From Lunularia cruciata (lineage: Eukaryota; Streptophyta; Marchantiopsida; Lunulariales; Lunulariaceae), in assembly GCA_948567375.1 (NCBI GenBank), contig OX419757.1, positions 62,682,001 to 62,746,000 of the forward strand: a DNA stretch of 64,000 nucleotides, written 5' to 3'. The notes beneath the pieces are model-generated. The model saw only the letters and a program-made list of their open reading frames with translations. It did no database searches and was not told where the DNA came from. This document shows positions 23,391 to 36,399 of the stretch, in pieces. Each line of letters starts with the position of its first letter. The stretch's first letter is position 1. A program made the position numbers and the translations under genes.

Positions 23391-24971
23391 CTAGGCTCTA
23401 GATAACAAATCAACATTTACATGTTTCTTTCGTGGCCTATTCTCAATGGTGTAATCATACTCAGACAAGAGTATCATCCACCTTGCTAGTCTTCCTTCAA
23501 CATTAGGCTTGTTGAAGATGTATTTCAAAGCCTTGTGATCCGTGACAATGGTGGCTTTTCCTCCAATCAAGTAATATCTAAACTTCTTGAGACCAAAGAT
23601 CACTGCCAACCCTTCTCTTTCTGTGACAGAGTAGTTCTTTTCTACTGAAACCATCTGCCTACTAGCATAAGCTATTGGAAGATCATACCTATCTTGGTCT
23701 AATTGACTAAGAGTGCATCCTATAGCTACATAAGAAGCATTAGTGTAGAGGATGAAAGGCTTATTCCAATCAGGTTTAGCAAGAATTGGAGCTACAACAA
23801 GGGATTGCTTGAGCTCCTCAAAAGTTTTGAGAGCCTCCTTGTCCTCCAAAATCACCATATAATCTACACCCTTCTTCATGTAGATGGTCAATGCATAAGC
23901 CTTGTTGGAAAATGAGAAGATGAACCTCCTATAGTACCCAACTATCCCCAAGAATTGGCATAACTTTGTCAAGCTTGAAGGGAATGGAAGGTCTGAGATT
24001 TTCCTCACCTTCTCAAGATCACCTACTATTCCATCCTTGGAGATGATGTGCCCTAAAAGTAGACCTTCTTCACATCCAAAAATGCACTTCTCTAGGCTGA
24101 GTGATGCATTTGCCTCATCCAAGAGTTGCAAGATCTTGATAAGGTGCTCAAAGTGCTCCTCCTTGCTCCCATAGACACAAAAGTCATCAATGAAATCTCT
24201 CACAAATTTCCCAATGAAAGGTTCAAATACCTTGTTCATGAACCATTGGAATGTGGCTGGAGCATTGCAAAGCCCAAAAGGCATGACCTTGAAAGAGTAA
24301 GTTCCCTAATGTGTGGTGAATGTGGTGAGTTGTTGATGCTCTAGTGCAATCTTGATTTGATTATATCCACCATAACCATCTCCAAAATTGTACCTCTCAT
24401 GACCTGCAACCTCCTCCAAGATCTCATCAATGAATGGCAATGGGTAGTAGTCCTTCTTGGTTACAACATTGAGCTTCTTGTAATCCACACATACCCGAAG
24501 CTTGCCATTCTTTTTCTTCACAATGACAATTGGAGACACCCATTTTGAATTCTCTACCTCAAAGATAAATCCAACCTCCTTGAGCTTATCAATCTCCTCC
24601 TTCACAACCAAAGATATTGGTGGGCTAATGTGATGTTTCTTTTGGTGGATTGGTCTTGCATGTGACTCCACCTCTATCTTGTGCTTCTCCAAGGTGAATT
24701 CCTTCAAATCCTTGTAATTGAAAGCAAACACATGGATGAACTTGCATAAAATCTCCTCAAATCTCACCTTCTCCTCCTTGGTAACATTTGGACCATACTT
24801 GAGGGTAGATAACCTTGTCTCTACCTCCTCAAGTGTCAATAGTGATTTATTTGGGTCCTTCAAAACCTTTGGCTTAGGTGAAAAATCCATAGCACACAAA
24901 GCATATACATCTAAATCAGATTCAGATTCATCTTCTTCCATGAAAGTCTCCTCTTCCGTGGAAGTGTCCAC
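23391..24971 (-). pseudogene. A1 reverse transcriptase and RNase H
   Basis: 24306-24971 gives the lead-in to the RT (EEIDKLKEVGFIFEVENSKW, VKKKNGKLRVCVDYKKLN, PLPFIDEIL). 23391-24284 gives MPFGLCNAPATFQ, FIDDFCVYGS (the F-I-D-D active site) and RNase H (ILYTNASYVAIGCTL, VTDHKALKYIF). A TAG replaces the Trp of TTPWGTYTF (A2) between the halves. The first RNase H aspartate (usual DAS) is NAS here and in A2, so strand removal may be impaired. Apart from that the frame is well kept. Confidence 0.85.
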
Positions 24972-25009
24972 ACCTGAAGCTCCTTCTTTAGAATCTAATT
25001 CTCAATAAT

Positions 25010-25560
25010 CAGAAGATAGTGTATTTGAATGTGAAGTGTTGGTGGTGTTAGTCACAAGAACTATGACTTTATGGTTTGATGGCCCAATCCTCAAGTACCC
25101 TTTGTGTCATTGATCAGTTTTGTATGCTGCTCTCAACCATGGCCTCCCAAGAAATAAGTCATAGCTTGAATTTTGTCAAGACTTGGAAAGTCATGAGATT
25201 TTGAACTCCCATAACTGAAACTACCACCTTATCCATCACCCCTACTGGTCAAACTTGTTGCTTGTTTGCCATGCTCACCACAAATGTTGAAGGTCTTGAG
25301 GGTATCATACCCAACTTTTTCATCAACCTTTCTAACATGGCATTTACTGCTGATCCTCCATCAACCAATGCATCCTTGACGTTGTAATCATTCACTCTCA
25401 CATCAATCTTGGAGGCATATTCACAAGCCTCCCATGGTGCTGGCTTGACATCCACCACACCCATTGATACTTGAGCTTTTGCCTTCTTCTTCCTCTTTGC
25501 TCCTTGTAGAACTCAAACCAACTTTAAGCTCTTTTCTCAAGGTAGGGTTCAAAGCAATCA
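25010..25560 (-). pseudogene. A1 aspartic protease region
   Basis: 25249-25464 reads NVKDALVDGGSAVNAMLERL with ...MKKLGMIPSRPSTFVV after it. DGG sits where retroviral-type proteases have DTG or DSG. A downstream block (about 25060-25170) carries the WLRAAYKT-like segment also seen in A2. Family role: cuts the polyprotein. Stops separate it from gag and RT. Confidence 0.6.
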
Positions 25561-25561
25561 A

Positions 25562-26890
25562 TTAGCCCACTGTGATGTTAGCCTTGTGGCTACCAACATC
25601 CTCCAACACATTATAGTTCCATTGTTGCTTTGAAATCAAGAAATCCTCCATCCCCAACTTCTTCCTTGGAATCTTTGTTGTTGATGGTGTTGAGGTGCAA
25701 GTGCTCCTAGTAGACATAGGAGTATCCTTGCTTGGAGTAAATTCTTGAGAAGAGTGAACATCCTCTGAAAAATGAGCTCTCTTCTTTTCTTGTGCCAAAA
25801 GCTCCAAATTAAGACCCTTGGAGTTTGAGCACTCTCCCTTCTCATACTTACTCTCAATCACATCTATGGATGCTATCCCCTTACCTTTGTTTGGATTAGA
25901 AGCCACTTGGGTTTCACTACCTCCCTCTTTCCCTCTATTGGCTCTCTCATAACCCCTTCCTCTATGGTAAGTGGAATTTGGGTAATTCCTTTGGATATGG
26001 TTTCTTCCTCCACAACCAAATTAATTTCTATCATTGAAATTGTTGGCTAGTTGGCCTCCTCTATATGGACAGTTTCTATAACTCTTAGGCCATCTACCTA
26101 CATTTTGATCTACCTCTCTCTTCTCCCATAGTTGCATCACATTGATTTTGAGATCTGCAAGTTGTTCTGTGATGGTTTGACGTGGATCCTTTGGTGGAGG
26201 TGCAAGAACTAGAGAAACTACTACTTGTGGTGCAACCCTTGCCACCAAAGTATTAGAAGTTCTACCATACTTGTAACCTTGAGGAGGATGCACAACCTCC
26301 TTCACCACCAAATCACTCTCATCCCCTTCCAAACTCTCCTCCATACAAATTGCAATCTTGATAGCTTCAACCTTGGAAGAAGGTTTATCATATCTCACCT
26401 TGCTTCTAATTTGTGGTCTCAACCCTCCCACAAAATTCTTGGTGAACATGGCCCCATACCAATCATAGTCGTCTCCATATCATCCCCACCCTTCCTCAAT
26501 ACTATGTGAAATCTGGACTCTAACTTTCTCCACTCTTTCAACATAGACTCTCACTTTTTCTCCATCTCCTTGTTTGAGAAAGGTAAGCTCACTCATCAAT
26601 CTCTCATAACTCTCATTTGATAGAAAGTTCTCAATGGGTGCTGAAGTCAAACTCTCCCAAGACTCTTCTTCACCATCTTTCCTCTCTCTCTTTTGGTATT
26701 CTGACTCGTACCATGTAAGTGTTGCATCCTCAAAGAAATTTGATAATAATGAGACCCACTCATTCTTCCTCCTCTCATTGTTTCATATGCAAGCTCTCTT
26801 GAAGTCCCTCACAAAGGCCTCCACATCTCCTCCATCCTTGCCAAAAAAAACTGGAAGTTTCCACATCTTAACCTCTCACTATCTTTCTTT
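25562..26890 (-). pseudogene. A1 gag
   Basis: From the start MWKLPVFFGKDGGDVEAFV (about 26868) come a capsid-like part (NFFEDATLTWYE, LPIENFLS-type and SELTFLKQGDGEKVRVYVE), then KNFVGGLRPQIRSKVRYDK (26400-26449), a basic linker, a degraded zinc knuckle FGCGGRNHIQRN near 26000 where Cys residues are lost, and KGKGIASIDV ... QEKKRAHFSEDV. Stops near 26020 and 26460 break it. Family role: particle protein binding element RNA. Confidence 0.7.
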
Positions 26891-27109
26891 TCTCTCAATT
26901 TTTTTTTCTTCTTTTTTTCTTTTCTTTTCTCTCACTCTATAACTAATAGAGTATATACATGACTAACACCATCTGAGAATAATCCACTCTAGGGAAGACA
27001 AAAGGTTCAGGTTACTCCAAGATTTCTATAGCAACATCAAATCCTAGAGTGCATATTAATCTAACTCTCATGGATAGTTTATCCATAAATTGAAAGATTA
27101 TCTCCATCA

Positions 27110-27562
27110 CTAATTTTGAGAACTAGCTGATGAAGATGGTAATATTTTTGTAGCTGTACTAAGACTCTCTTCAAGATCCTTCACCAAAGTCTCCAAAAGT
27201 GATTTTACTCCACTACACTCATGTCCTTTTGGAAGTCTTTCAACTCCACAAACCTCACACAACTCCTTGGTCTTAGATCGTCTCCCTCCCAATCTTAGTG
27301 AAGAAGGTCCAACATGTAGACCCTAGTCAAGTAAGCCTCTCCTTTCTCTCAATCTCTTGCTTTCAAAGGTCAGTGGATATGAACTTGCCTTATGTCTCTT
27401 CTCTCCATATAGAAAGCACTTAGACTCACTCTTTCCTCCAAGTGGTGTAGGTTTTTGGATCTTCTCAACACTCTCTTCAAATTCTATTGTAAACTCTCTT
27501 TTCCTCAAGTCCACCTCTACAATCACCTCAAACCCTTGGGGAACATTTCATAGTCTTAATTT
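27110..27562 (-). pseudogene. A1 upstream ORF with zinc-knuckle-like motifs
   Basis: Two frames in the same register, separated by one stop, lie 5' of gag. The first reads VDLRKREFTIEFEESVEKIQ and then CFLYGEKRHKASSYPL, a knuckle-like pattern with some Cys replaced. The second reads CEVCGVERLPKGHEC followed by a helical LLETLVKDLEESLSTATK. In A2 the sequence jumps from EFTIEFDESVE directly to the gag start, lacking about 590 bases. This may be an accessory ORF, the N-terminal part of a longer gag, or captured sequence. Confidence 0.45.
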
Positions 27563-27967
27563 CCACTCTTGATGACCATCCATGTTCCCAAGATGAGTCT
27601 AAACACTCAAATATGCTTTTTGTTGCTCTCAAACTCCTCATGCATGAGATCTCCACTCTGCAGAATTGACCCTCTCTCACAATGTCACTCAAATGTCTCA
27701 ACCAGTATGTCACAGTCCTCTGAAATTTTGCATACTTCATCTCAACTCTAGGGCATCCCTCCATGCAAAATTTCAGATCTTTTCTTTCAGCCATTTGGCC
27801 TAGACACCTTCCTATTTAGCACATATATTTCAGATTTGGTCCAAAAACCACCTCCTTCACTTCAAAAAATCATACCTCCTTGTGCAAGAATGATCTCTCT
27901 CTAATTTTTGTGGAGCAAGTAGGATACAATGCACTTAATTTTCTTGGAAAATTTTAGGACAATTCAA
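27563..27967 (-). other. A1 5' leader, truncated
   Basis: It matches the A2 leader (45550-45950), including CAAATCTGAAATATATGTGC. It ends abruptly at about 27968, where an LTR fragment of the B family begins. The primer site and right LTR expected next are missing. Confidence 0.65.
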
Positions 27968-28204
27968 TATTAGTAGAAGTCCACTTTTGGTGAAACCTAT
28001 TTCTGATCTGTTTAGTCCATCATGTGTAACATCCTTCCAGATGTTACCAAACCAATTCTCACCTTTAAATCACATGTCTAGCTATTGGTTCTAAAGTTCT
28101 CAAGTATATTTTGGTTTCTACTCTTTTAGTAGGATTATTCTTTTGGTGATACTTCTATCTGATCTATTTTGACCATCATGTATAACATCATTCTAGATTT
28201 TACC
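27968..28204 (-). repeat. Truncated B-family LTR (e4)
   Basis: It starts in mid-LTR (TATTAGTAGAAGTCCAC) and carries both tandem blocks, stopping before the LTR end at about 28204 (ATTTTACCA). It probably was the 3' LTR of fragment B3. Confidence 0.7.
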
Positions 28205-30393
28205 AGTAGATGTTACCATCATTCAATTGAGTGGAGCACGGTTCTCCAAGTTGGATCTTTGTAGCAGCTTTTGGCAAATTCTCATTGATAGGGAGGATGT
28301 GCAAAAGATTGCTTTTTGCACAAGGTATGGGCATTTTGAGAGGAGAGTCCTACCTTTTGGGCTCACTAATGCTCCAACAATCTTCATGGATCAGATGCAT
28401 TGGGTGTTAGATGGACTATTGGAATCTATACGTAATGGTGTTCTTGGATGATATCTTAATCTATAGCAAGACAGAGATAGAACACGTGAATTACATGCAA
28501 GAAGTCCTTAGGTGACTGTGGTGGTGAAAATTTTATTGCAAAAAGTCAAAGTGTGCCTTTTGGTAGAAGGAAGTTACCTTCTTGGGTCACAAGATCACAT
28601 TGGAGGGGATCAAGATGGAAGAGGAGAAAATCAAGGCTATTATTGATTGGCCTACTCCAAAAGATGCTATAGAAGTATGAGTGTTTAATGGATTGGCCAA
28701 TTTTTACCAACGGTTCATCCACTATTATGCTCATGTGGTTGAACCATTGATTGACCTCTTGGGGAAGAACTTGAGTTTTCAATGGACCACCAAGCACAAA
28801 GAAGTATTCTAGAAGTTGAAACATATGGTGTCTTCAAGGCCCATTCTTCAACCATATGATCTTCAACTACCTTGTATGGTTTATTTTTATACTTTTAACT
28901 TTGCAATTGGAGTTGTGTTATAGCAAGAATTCCCAAATGGACTACATCCCATTGCCTTTGTGTCTCGTCGACTTAATACAACTGAAAGAAATTACTCTAC
29001 TCGAGATCAAGAACAACTTGCCATGGTATATGCCACCAAGGTATGGAGGCATTACCTCTTGGGGAAGCAAGTGATCATGCAAACTGATCATAAACCATTG
29101 TTGCAGACTTTATAGTTGGAACACATGAAAAGCCGACATCATCGATGGGAGGAGCAACTCCAATTGTTTGACATCAAACTTGAGTACAAACCAAGATGGT
29201 TTCATGTCATCCCTGATGCCTTATCACAATGACCTAATTTGAAGTCTCTTCCTCTCATCACAACGGCTATCACGATAGTGTCAATAGACTCCAAGGTCCA
29301 AAATGAGTTTTGGTCAGCTCTATGACAAGATCCCTTCTTCCAGATGGTACATGGTTGTCTTGCAATATGCAAAAAGGAGTACAACACCTTCTTCTTCTTC
29401 TTCAAGGAAGGCCTTCTATTCCATGAGGACCGGATCGATGTGCCAGCCAAAGGTGATCTTTGCATTGTGCGCCTTCAAGAAGCCTATGATTTACCAATTG
29501 ATGGTCACATGGGTGTGAACAAGGCCTTGGGAACCCTCCAAAGCCAATGGTGGTGGTCCAATTGGCACGAGATGTTTGAGAGTTTGTTTTATTATGTGAG
29601 AGTTGTCAATGCAACAAGGCCAATAACCAAAAACCAAGTGGACTCCTTCAACCACTCCCCATTCTATCTACTCATTGGGAACATGTGAGCTTAGATCTCA
29701 TCACCTCCTTTGCCCTAGACAAAGCAAGGTCATACAAAAATTGTGGTGTTTGTGGATAAGCTTAGTTAAGCACATCCACTTGGCACCAATGATTGATATC
29801 ATGGATGCTCTAGCATTGGCACAAATCTACTTTGATAATGTCTTTAAATATCATGGGATGCCACATGTTCTCATCTCCAACCGTGATCCACGATTCAATG
29901 GAAATTTTTGGCAAGTACTCTTCCAAATGCTTGGCACCAAGCTTGCTTTATCCACGGCCTATCATCCTCAAACTGATGGAAAAACTGAATGGGAAAATTG
30001 TACCTTGGAGGATATACTTTGTTCCTTTGTCAACGTTCACCATACCAATTGGGATGAATGGCTTGGAGTTACGGAGTTTGCCTATAATAACTCCAAATAG
30101 GTAAGTATCAAATTCTCTCCTTTCTTCCTCAATTTTGGCCAAGATCCACTTGTTCTTGATTCTCTTCTTGCTCCTCTTCCATCTCATATCTCTCATACTT
30201 CAACCTTCTTGACCACTATATCCCAATCCCTCCAACAAGCCAAATATCACCTCCTTGTTGCCCAAAATCTCCAAAAAAATATGCAGACCACCATTGTCAT
30301 GATCTCACCTTTCAAGTTGGTGATAAGGTCATGCTCTTGTCTAGTCACCTACCCCTTCCACTTGATACCCAAGTCCATAAACTTGCTCCTCGG
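28205..30393 (+). pseudogene. C-family pol fragment: RT, RNase H, integrase (plus strand)
   Basis: Order: RT from SGARFSKLDLCSSFWQI through LPFGLTNAP and VFLDDILIYSK (28205-28480); RNase H with TTKHKEVF, VVL.QEFPNGLHPI and HKPLL (28780-29230); integrase zinc region and core (29300-30100), with DGHMGVNKALGTL and the VFKYHGMPHVLIS segment. It ends at 30393 inside the segment before the chromodomain (LPLPLDTQVHKLAPR). It matches the minus-strand copy at 53704-55862. TAG codons interrupt it where Gln is expected. Confidence 0.72.
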
Positions 30394-31501
30394 GCCATCT
30401 GCACGGAATCCACCAATTGGAAATTCTTCAATAATCCTCCTTGCATTGTTGTCCATATGACCTCTCTTCTCTTTGTCAACATTGATCGTTCCCAAGCATC
30501 ATATCATGTGAGGGCTTTATTGGTCAAGTACCCACATGCAAACATACCTATAACATGCTTGATGATCTCTATTGAGAACAACTGGAAATATCAATTCATT
30601 CTCAAGATCTAGTTCTCCACTACTTCCATTGTGTGCAACCCCTTGGAAGGCTCGTTGTTGCAAGTCTTCTTCATCCGTAGTAGCAATGTAGTTTTATTAG
30701 TGACCGGATTTGTAAGCATGGATGCCTCTCCAATTACTTCAATTGTAGATACTGGATTTTGAGATGGTTCTTCTTCTTACATTGCTTGATCATTCTTGAA
30801 GGTTTGCACTTGACTTTGTAATGCCTCCATGGTCATCTTAATCTCTCAAAACTCGTTCAACATCCCTTGCATTCCTTGAACCAATTCTTGCAACTACAAA
30901 TCTATGGTTCTTGCAAACACTCAATCGCTACTATCCACTTTAATAAAGAGTCAATATGATCATCTGGGAGGGCAAAAAACTATTGGGACTACTATCGGGA
31001 CCTCAAAAGCTATCACTCGTTGATAATATTCCTCACTAAAATTCCTGACCACAAAATCTCTAAACATCACTTTTGGTCCAACTACGTAATAAATTTCTAC
31101 TTGAGTGTTGAAAGGGAGAGGATTTGAGACGTTCAAATCCATCACAACAAAATGTAGATTGTCAAATCCCACTCTCTATCCTAAATCACTACAGGAAAAA
31201 TCACCGGGTTTGGTGAGTGCATCATTATGTCCATGAATTTTGCCCAAAATGGTAAATGATGTATATTTCACTTGCTCTTGCTTAATATACATGACCTTGA
31301 TCTTAAATAGATTTAGAAATGGAAAATGGGGTGAGAGAAATTATCCTCCCAAAGCATCTATCCCATCCTCTCTCTAAAACACTCCTATCTTATCAATTTC
31401 TCTACGGGTTTTCTTTCCAAATTTACTCAGTCTCAATAACACATGTTCTTCCAAGAGGGGTGATCCACTCTCTTGGATTGAAAAATCTTCTCTTCGACCA
31501 T
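30391..31501 (-). pseudogene. B3 gag fragment and leader
   Basis: It is collinear with B1 51081-52178, from CGGGCCATCTGCA to the sequence before the LTR. Only the N-terminal half of gag remains. The primer site next to e2 is degraded (TCTTCGACCA against TCTGATACCA in B1). The junction with C shares about six bases (CGGGCC). Confidence 0.65.
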
Positions 31502-32069
31502 TGTAATGTTTGGAGGATAGCAGAAAAACACAAAATGAAAACACAAGTTTCACATTCAAACTCCGATGCCCCAAAGGATCACCTTCTCTTTATTATATAG
31601 CCAAGGAGGATCTCTTTCAAGGAAGCTTCATCATAAGATAAAGTACATGTATAGGTCACCTATCAGCAAGCTCCACCTTCAAATTACTTGCTTGAATGGG
31701 TGACTTGTCAATCTTGGTTCTATCTGGTTGGTCAAACAAGCTTTGACCAAAAGGAATCTTTTAGAGAACCTTCTTGTAGGAATCTCTGAATCATGTGGGT
31801 GAGGTACCACTGGAAAGCTCTCAATGAGACTAAACAGAAGGAGAGAAGGCTAGCCTTTTTTTTGTTGGTGGATAAACAACACATTTTCAAGGCCTAATTC
31901 ATCCGTTTAGGTCTCCAAAATTACCTTTAAAGATTTCAAGTATATTTTGGTTCCTACTCTATTAGTAGAAGTCCCCTTTTGGTGTTATCTCTTTCATAAT
32001 GTGTAACATCCTTCCAAATGTTACCAAACTTAATTTCAAATCTAGATTATGTCTAGCTAGTCTATTACA
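31502..32069 (-). repeat. B-family LTR with one tandem block missing (e2)
   Basis: It starts TGTAATGTTTGGAGG like the B1 LTRs and ends CTATTACA, but is 568 bp rather than about 750. It has one instead of two of the roughly 150-bp blocks that begin GTAGAAGTCCCC. Confidence 0.75.
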
Positions 32070-33951
32070 TCATTCAAAAATAGAGTGCTTCTAGAAAATT
32101 AGACTCAATTCAATAGTTTCTTGGGATTGATGGGGTTTTATCATTGATTTTTCAAGGACTTCTCCAAGATTGCACAGCCTCTAATAGCATTATTAGGCAA
32201 GAGGAAAAAGTGGATATAGGGAACCGCACAAAAATTGGCCTTTTAGGAGTTGAAAGACGCATTGCTACATGCACCAATGTTGAAATGGTATGACCCAAAA
32301 TGTCCAATCAGATGGCTACAGATGCATCAAATGTAGCAATAGGAGCAATCTTGCAACAAGAATGGTAGGATGGATGGCATCCAACTGCACATTTCTCTTG
32401 TAAGTTGTTACCGGCAAAATGCAACTATCATACCACCAAATGAGAAGCTTGCCATTGTTCTTGCAACCAAGCATTGGAAGCACTATTTAGGGGAGAAAGC
32501 ATTTGTGGACCACAAACCTTTAGTCTACCTTGAGACACAAAAAGATCTTTCTCTTTGATAGATTTGGTGGGTAGAGTGGAGATTACAATTCAACATGATA
32601 ATCAGATATGTGGAAGGCAAGAAGCAACTTATAGATGCATTCACACAAATGCCAATGGCAACAATTTGGTGGTGGACGTCAAGATGAATCTTGAATTTTG
32701 GCCCAAGATTCTTACGACTACAAAAATTGATCCGCAAATTATAGGTGCTCAATCATCCAAAGGCATCCCCAGCACCCAAGGACTGACCTTCCATGATGGT
32801 AAATTATGGATCCTGGATGACACGGATCTAAGAACCACCATCCTAGCGGAATGTCATGATTCTACCATTGCACGTCATGTTGGAGTGGACAAGACCTTGG
32901 ATGCGGTCAAACGCCATTACAATTGGCCCAAGATGAGCAATGACATGATGGAATATGTTCGGAGCTGCCTACTTTGTGAACAAAATAAGGCTTCTAATCA
33001 AGCTGCCACATGACTCTTCCAACCTCTCCACACTCTTACAGAACATTGGGAATAAGTAAGCATGGATTTGGTTTGTGAATTGCCCAAGACCACCTCAGGT
33101 TTTGACTCCATCATGTCTTTGTCAACCGATTCAACAAGATGATTCATGTGCATTCTACCACCAAGGATGACTGCTCTGCAACTAGCACAATTGTACTTAG
33201 ATGCAGTCTTTTGCCATCATGGCTTGTGTTGCATGCTCATCACAAATTCACTAGACTGTTTTGGCAAACACTCTTTGAGCTCTTCAAGACCAAATTGGCC
33301 ATGTCTATAGCTCACCACAGTCAAACCAATGGAAAAATAGAGAGGGAAAATTGCACTATTGAGGATATGCTTTGGGGTTTTACTTAAGAAGAGCAAGAGA
33401 GTTGGGATACCTTACTCCTTTTGGTGGAATTTGCTAACAACAATTCCGTGAATGCCTCTACACAAGTCACACTACTCTTCCTTATATATGGAGATCCTTT
33501 CACACTTTCAAGCTTGATAAAGGTCCATTTGGTGGCTACCAAGGTTGACATTGTCAACACTTTTGTTTCAAAAATCCAACAAGGTGTGAAGAATGCCAAG
33601 CACAAGTTGCAGATCACTCAAAATTGATAGAAGCAAGATGCAGATGCACACTACTAACAAATGGAGTTCAATGTGGGTGACCAAGTTTGGCTGTCAACCA
33701 CCAACCTCAAGTTAATTGGTCATCATAAGCTCAGACCTCATTTTATTAGTCCTTTCTCCATCCTTCATCCATTCATCGCATTGGTGCCATGGCTTATCAC
33801 CTCGAGCTACTGCCACATATGAAGATCCATCCGATGTTTCTTTTTTTCTTATTATGCCAATATGCTCCTTGGCCATCCCACTTCTCTTCCATCCAAGAAG
33901 GTCAACCTTGTCCAACACTTGTTGATGAGGCAGAGGAGTATGAGGTTGAAT
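32070..33951 (+). pseudogene. B2: B-family RNase H and integrase (plus strand)
   Basis: It begins in mid-pol (IIQK, stop, SAS then FLGLMGFYH), matching B1 at 48440. RNase H follows (VVDHKPLVY near 32500), then the zinc region (GVDKTLDAVKRHYNWPKM ... CLLCEQNKASNQA, 32880-33010), the integrase core with IERENCTIEDML for the Glu site, the STQVTLLFLIYGDP segment and the start of a chromodomain (DEAEEYEVE). It stops at 33951, where LTR b is inserted. It has many stops. Confidence 0.75.
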
Positions 33952-34643
33952 TGTGAGCTGGCATGTCTCTCACTCAAGATGAACCTCTGATGGCTATTAT
34001 GGTAGGGCACCATGGACTAAGATAGCAAGGAACCCCAACTCCATCATACTCTTCCAAAGCTAACACTCCAAGACTCAAGACATTGCTCACTAGAGAACTC
34101 AATGAGAGAGAGATAGTTGCAAATGAAAGGATGATGAGTACATCCTCACCCCTTGTTTATATACTTGTGAAATAGTTATGCACTAAAGTTACTTATTATT
34201 GTAGTAACTCAAGTTAGTAGACTAAAAGTCAAGTAAAGTCAAAAAGTAGAAAGGAATATCCATTCACATGGGCATATTCCCCTAAGCATGTGGTCTTATC
34301 TTGACCCAACCACTAAGTCAAGGATTCTTTCACATGGGTTATCCTTGGACTATAGAAGAATCCAAAACAAAAAGGCTTGCGGGCCCAAGAGTTCTCAACT
34401 CTTTCCTCAAAGCCAAACACCTAGGAATAATACCAAGTCAACACACTAGAATCTAAAATAGAAGTGCTCATCTTTTCCACTTCCTCTAAAGTAAGGTCCT
34501 CTCTATGTTAGCTATGACTAACTTTAGCTAATCATGACTAATGTAGAACAATCCTTTGTCTCTATATAAATAAAATCTCTCAAGTACTTGTAATACCAAG
34601 CTAAATATCACAATACCACACACATGCACAAATGGGTGTTACA
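33952..34643 (-). repeat. LTR b (3' LTR of A2)
   Basis: This is 692 bp with the same ends as LTR a (TGTAACACC ... CTCACA on minus). TATA-like GTATATAAA lies at 34156-34164. The internal side carries CCGGGGGTAAA as polypurine tract. The outer side is the B2 chromodomain, so A2 was inserted into B2. Confidence 0.88.
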
Positions 34644-35536
34644 TTTACCCCCGGACTAAGTTTGCACTTTGTCCTAAAAGTGAAGTTCTCTCTACCTTCT
34701 ATGATGTATCTTCAACTTATCATGGTTAATCCTATCAAAGTGTTGTGACAACCCGACAAATATCACTTTTGCGGTTATCAAGTAAGTAAAGCTAGTTCCC
34801 GCAGAGATACAATTCAGAATTGGTCAAATACAAAGCAAAATAACAATTTCAGTTCTGGTTGGGTTCTTCTTTAATCTCTTAGGTAGAAACTACACCAAGA
34901 AGAGAGTAACAAGTTCACAATCTTGACAACTTGTCACGAATACACACTCCTTAATCACAACATAACAAATTTTGTCCAAAAAAATCTTGATTGTGATGAT
35001 TTAGATTCTCCCAAAGACGGCACTTCACTGTGAAAACAACTTCACCTCAGGATTTTGTTCTACCAATCCACTAAAGGCACAACTTCCTTGATCAAAATTG
35101 CTTCACATCAACTTCGTACTGCACTCACAAATGCAGAATACTACCAACACTACAATTCTTCTCAGATCTATCAAGGCACTGCTCCAATTGTACTTCACTC
35201 AAGATCACACACACGGAATGAAGATCAAGGCTACAAAATCCAACATCCATAGACACACTGACTTGCACTTTGAAATTCTCCCAACACTCACAAATATAGA
35301 CATAGAATTGATACTCAAAATGACGCTCAAGCAACAAGCACTAAAAATAGCACTTCACTTTATCTATCTTCAGAAATATGAATATTGAACAACATCACAT
35401 TGCAAATGCCACTCTTAAATAGTGAAGCAATGATAGTTCTAACAAAAATACCATTCTACAACAACTCTTCTAACCTGCAGATCCAAACTAACAATGCAAC
35501 CCTTCATATCTGCCTCTTTAGATCTCAAATCTGTTT

Positions 35537-36300
35537 CTACCCCGATCCAATGTCAACCTCCTTATTGGCTTTCAAACCCGATGAACTTCCTATTACTTCT
35601 CCTTCTTCGGGTATATCTGATTCTACCAAATCCTTCACTATTTCTACTATCTCTTCTCTACAATCTACAAGTGAGATCATGGGTAATCTATCTACTTCCT
35701 TATCTTTTGACCCACTCTTCTCTAATGTGTCAAATAACAAATCCGATGACACTTGAATTCCTACTTCTGCAACTTTGGACTTCCTCTCCTTTGTCACACT
35801 ACTCCTGATTTGCTCTAACTCTGACTTGACTAAATCTAATCTGAGACTGACATTGTCTCCTACTTCTAACATCTTCCGATCTACTCGCTCCCTTAATTGG
35901 ATCAACAAAATGTTCATATCCACATCTTTGGCTTTTCTCTTTTGAGTTTCATGCACAAGCAACTTTAACTCATGTAGACGTGCTTCTTCCAATCTCCCTT
36001 CAGCCTCTATGCTCAAGATTGCCTGCAACTTTCCTGCAACTTCTCCTACTAATTCTCACTCATAACCTCGAGATCACTCTGCCTTCAACTCTTCACGGTA
36101 CATCTTCAACTCATCTTTGTACTCAACAACGTGCATCTTCTTCTCCTCCGCATACTGTGAACTCTGTAACTCAGCACTTCGTAATAGCTTGCATAATCTT
36201 TCTTCTTCTTGATGCCTGATTGCCAACTCTCTCTGCCGTTGTCGCAGAGAAAATAGCCCACGTGTACCCTTGAGGCTTTTGGTGTGATAAATTTTCTTTT
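35537..36300 (-). pseudogene. L coiled-coil ORF (downstream)
   Basis: One register reads from about 36300 (GLFSLRQRQRELAIRHQEEE, then EEKKMHVVEYKDELKMYREE) through two stops near 36070 into a 163-codon frame (QAILSIEAEGRLEEARLHEL ... LVKSELEQIRSSVTKERKS ... EIVEIVKDLVESDIPEEGE). It is charged, Glu/Lys/Leu-rich and predicted helical coiled coil. No enzymatic motif was seen. The part of this frame above 36300 is low-complexity repeat translation and is not counted. Confidence 0.45.
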
Positions 36301-36399
36301 CTCTTTTATTTGTTGTAAGGAACAGGGATTTATGATAATATGTCTCGGGTGTGGTTTTGCTACCTTGTTTTGGGAGAAAGTGAGGAGATAGAGAAGGGC

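Noticed and set aside
26880-26945. Pyrimidine-rich tract before the A1 gag as a splice acceptor or promoter
   Set aside because: It is a simple C/T run inside the element leader. No transcript evidence or consensus supports a function.
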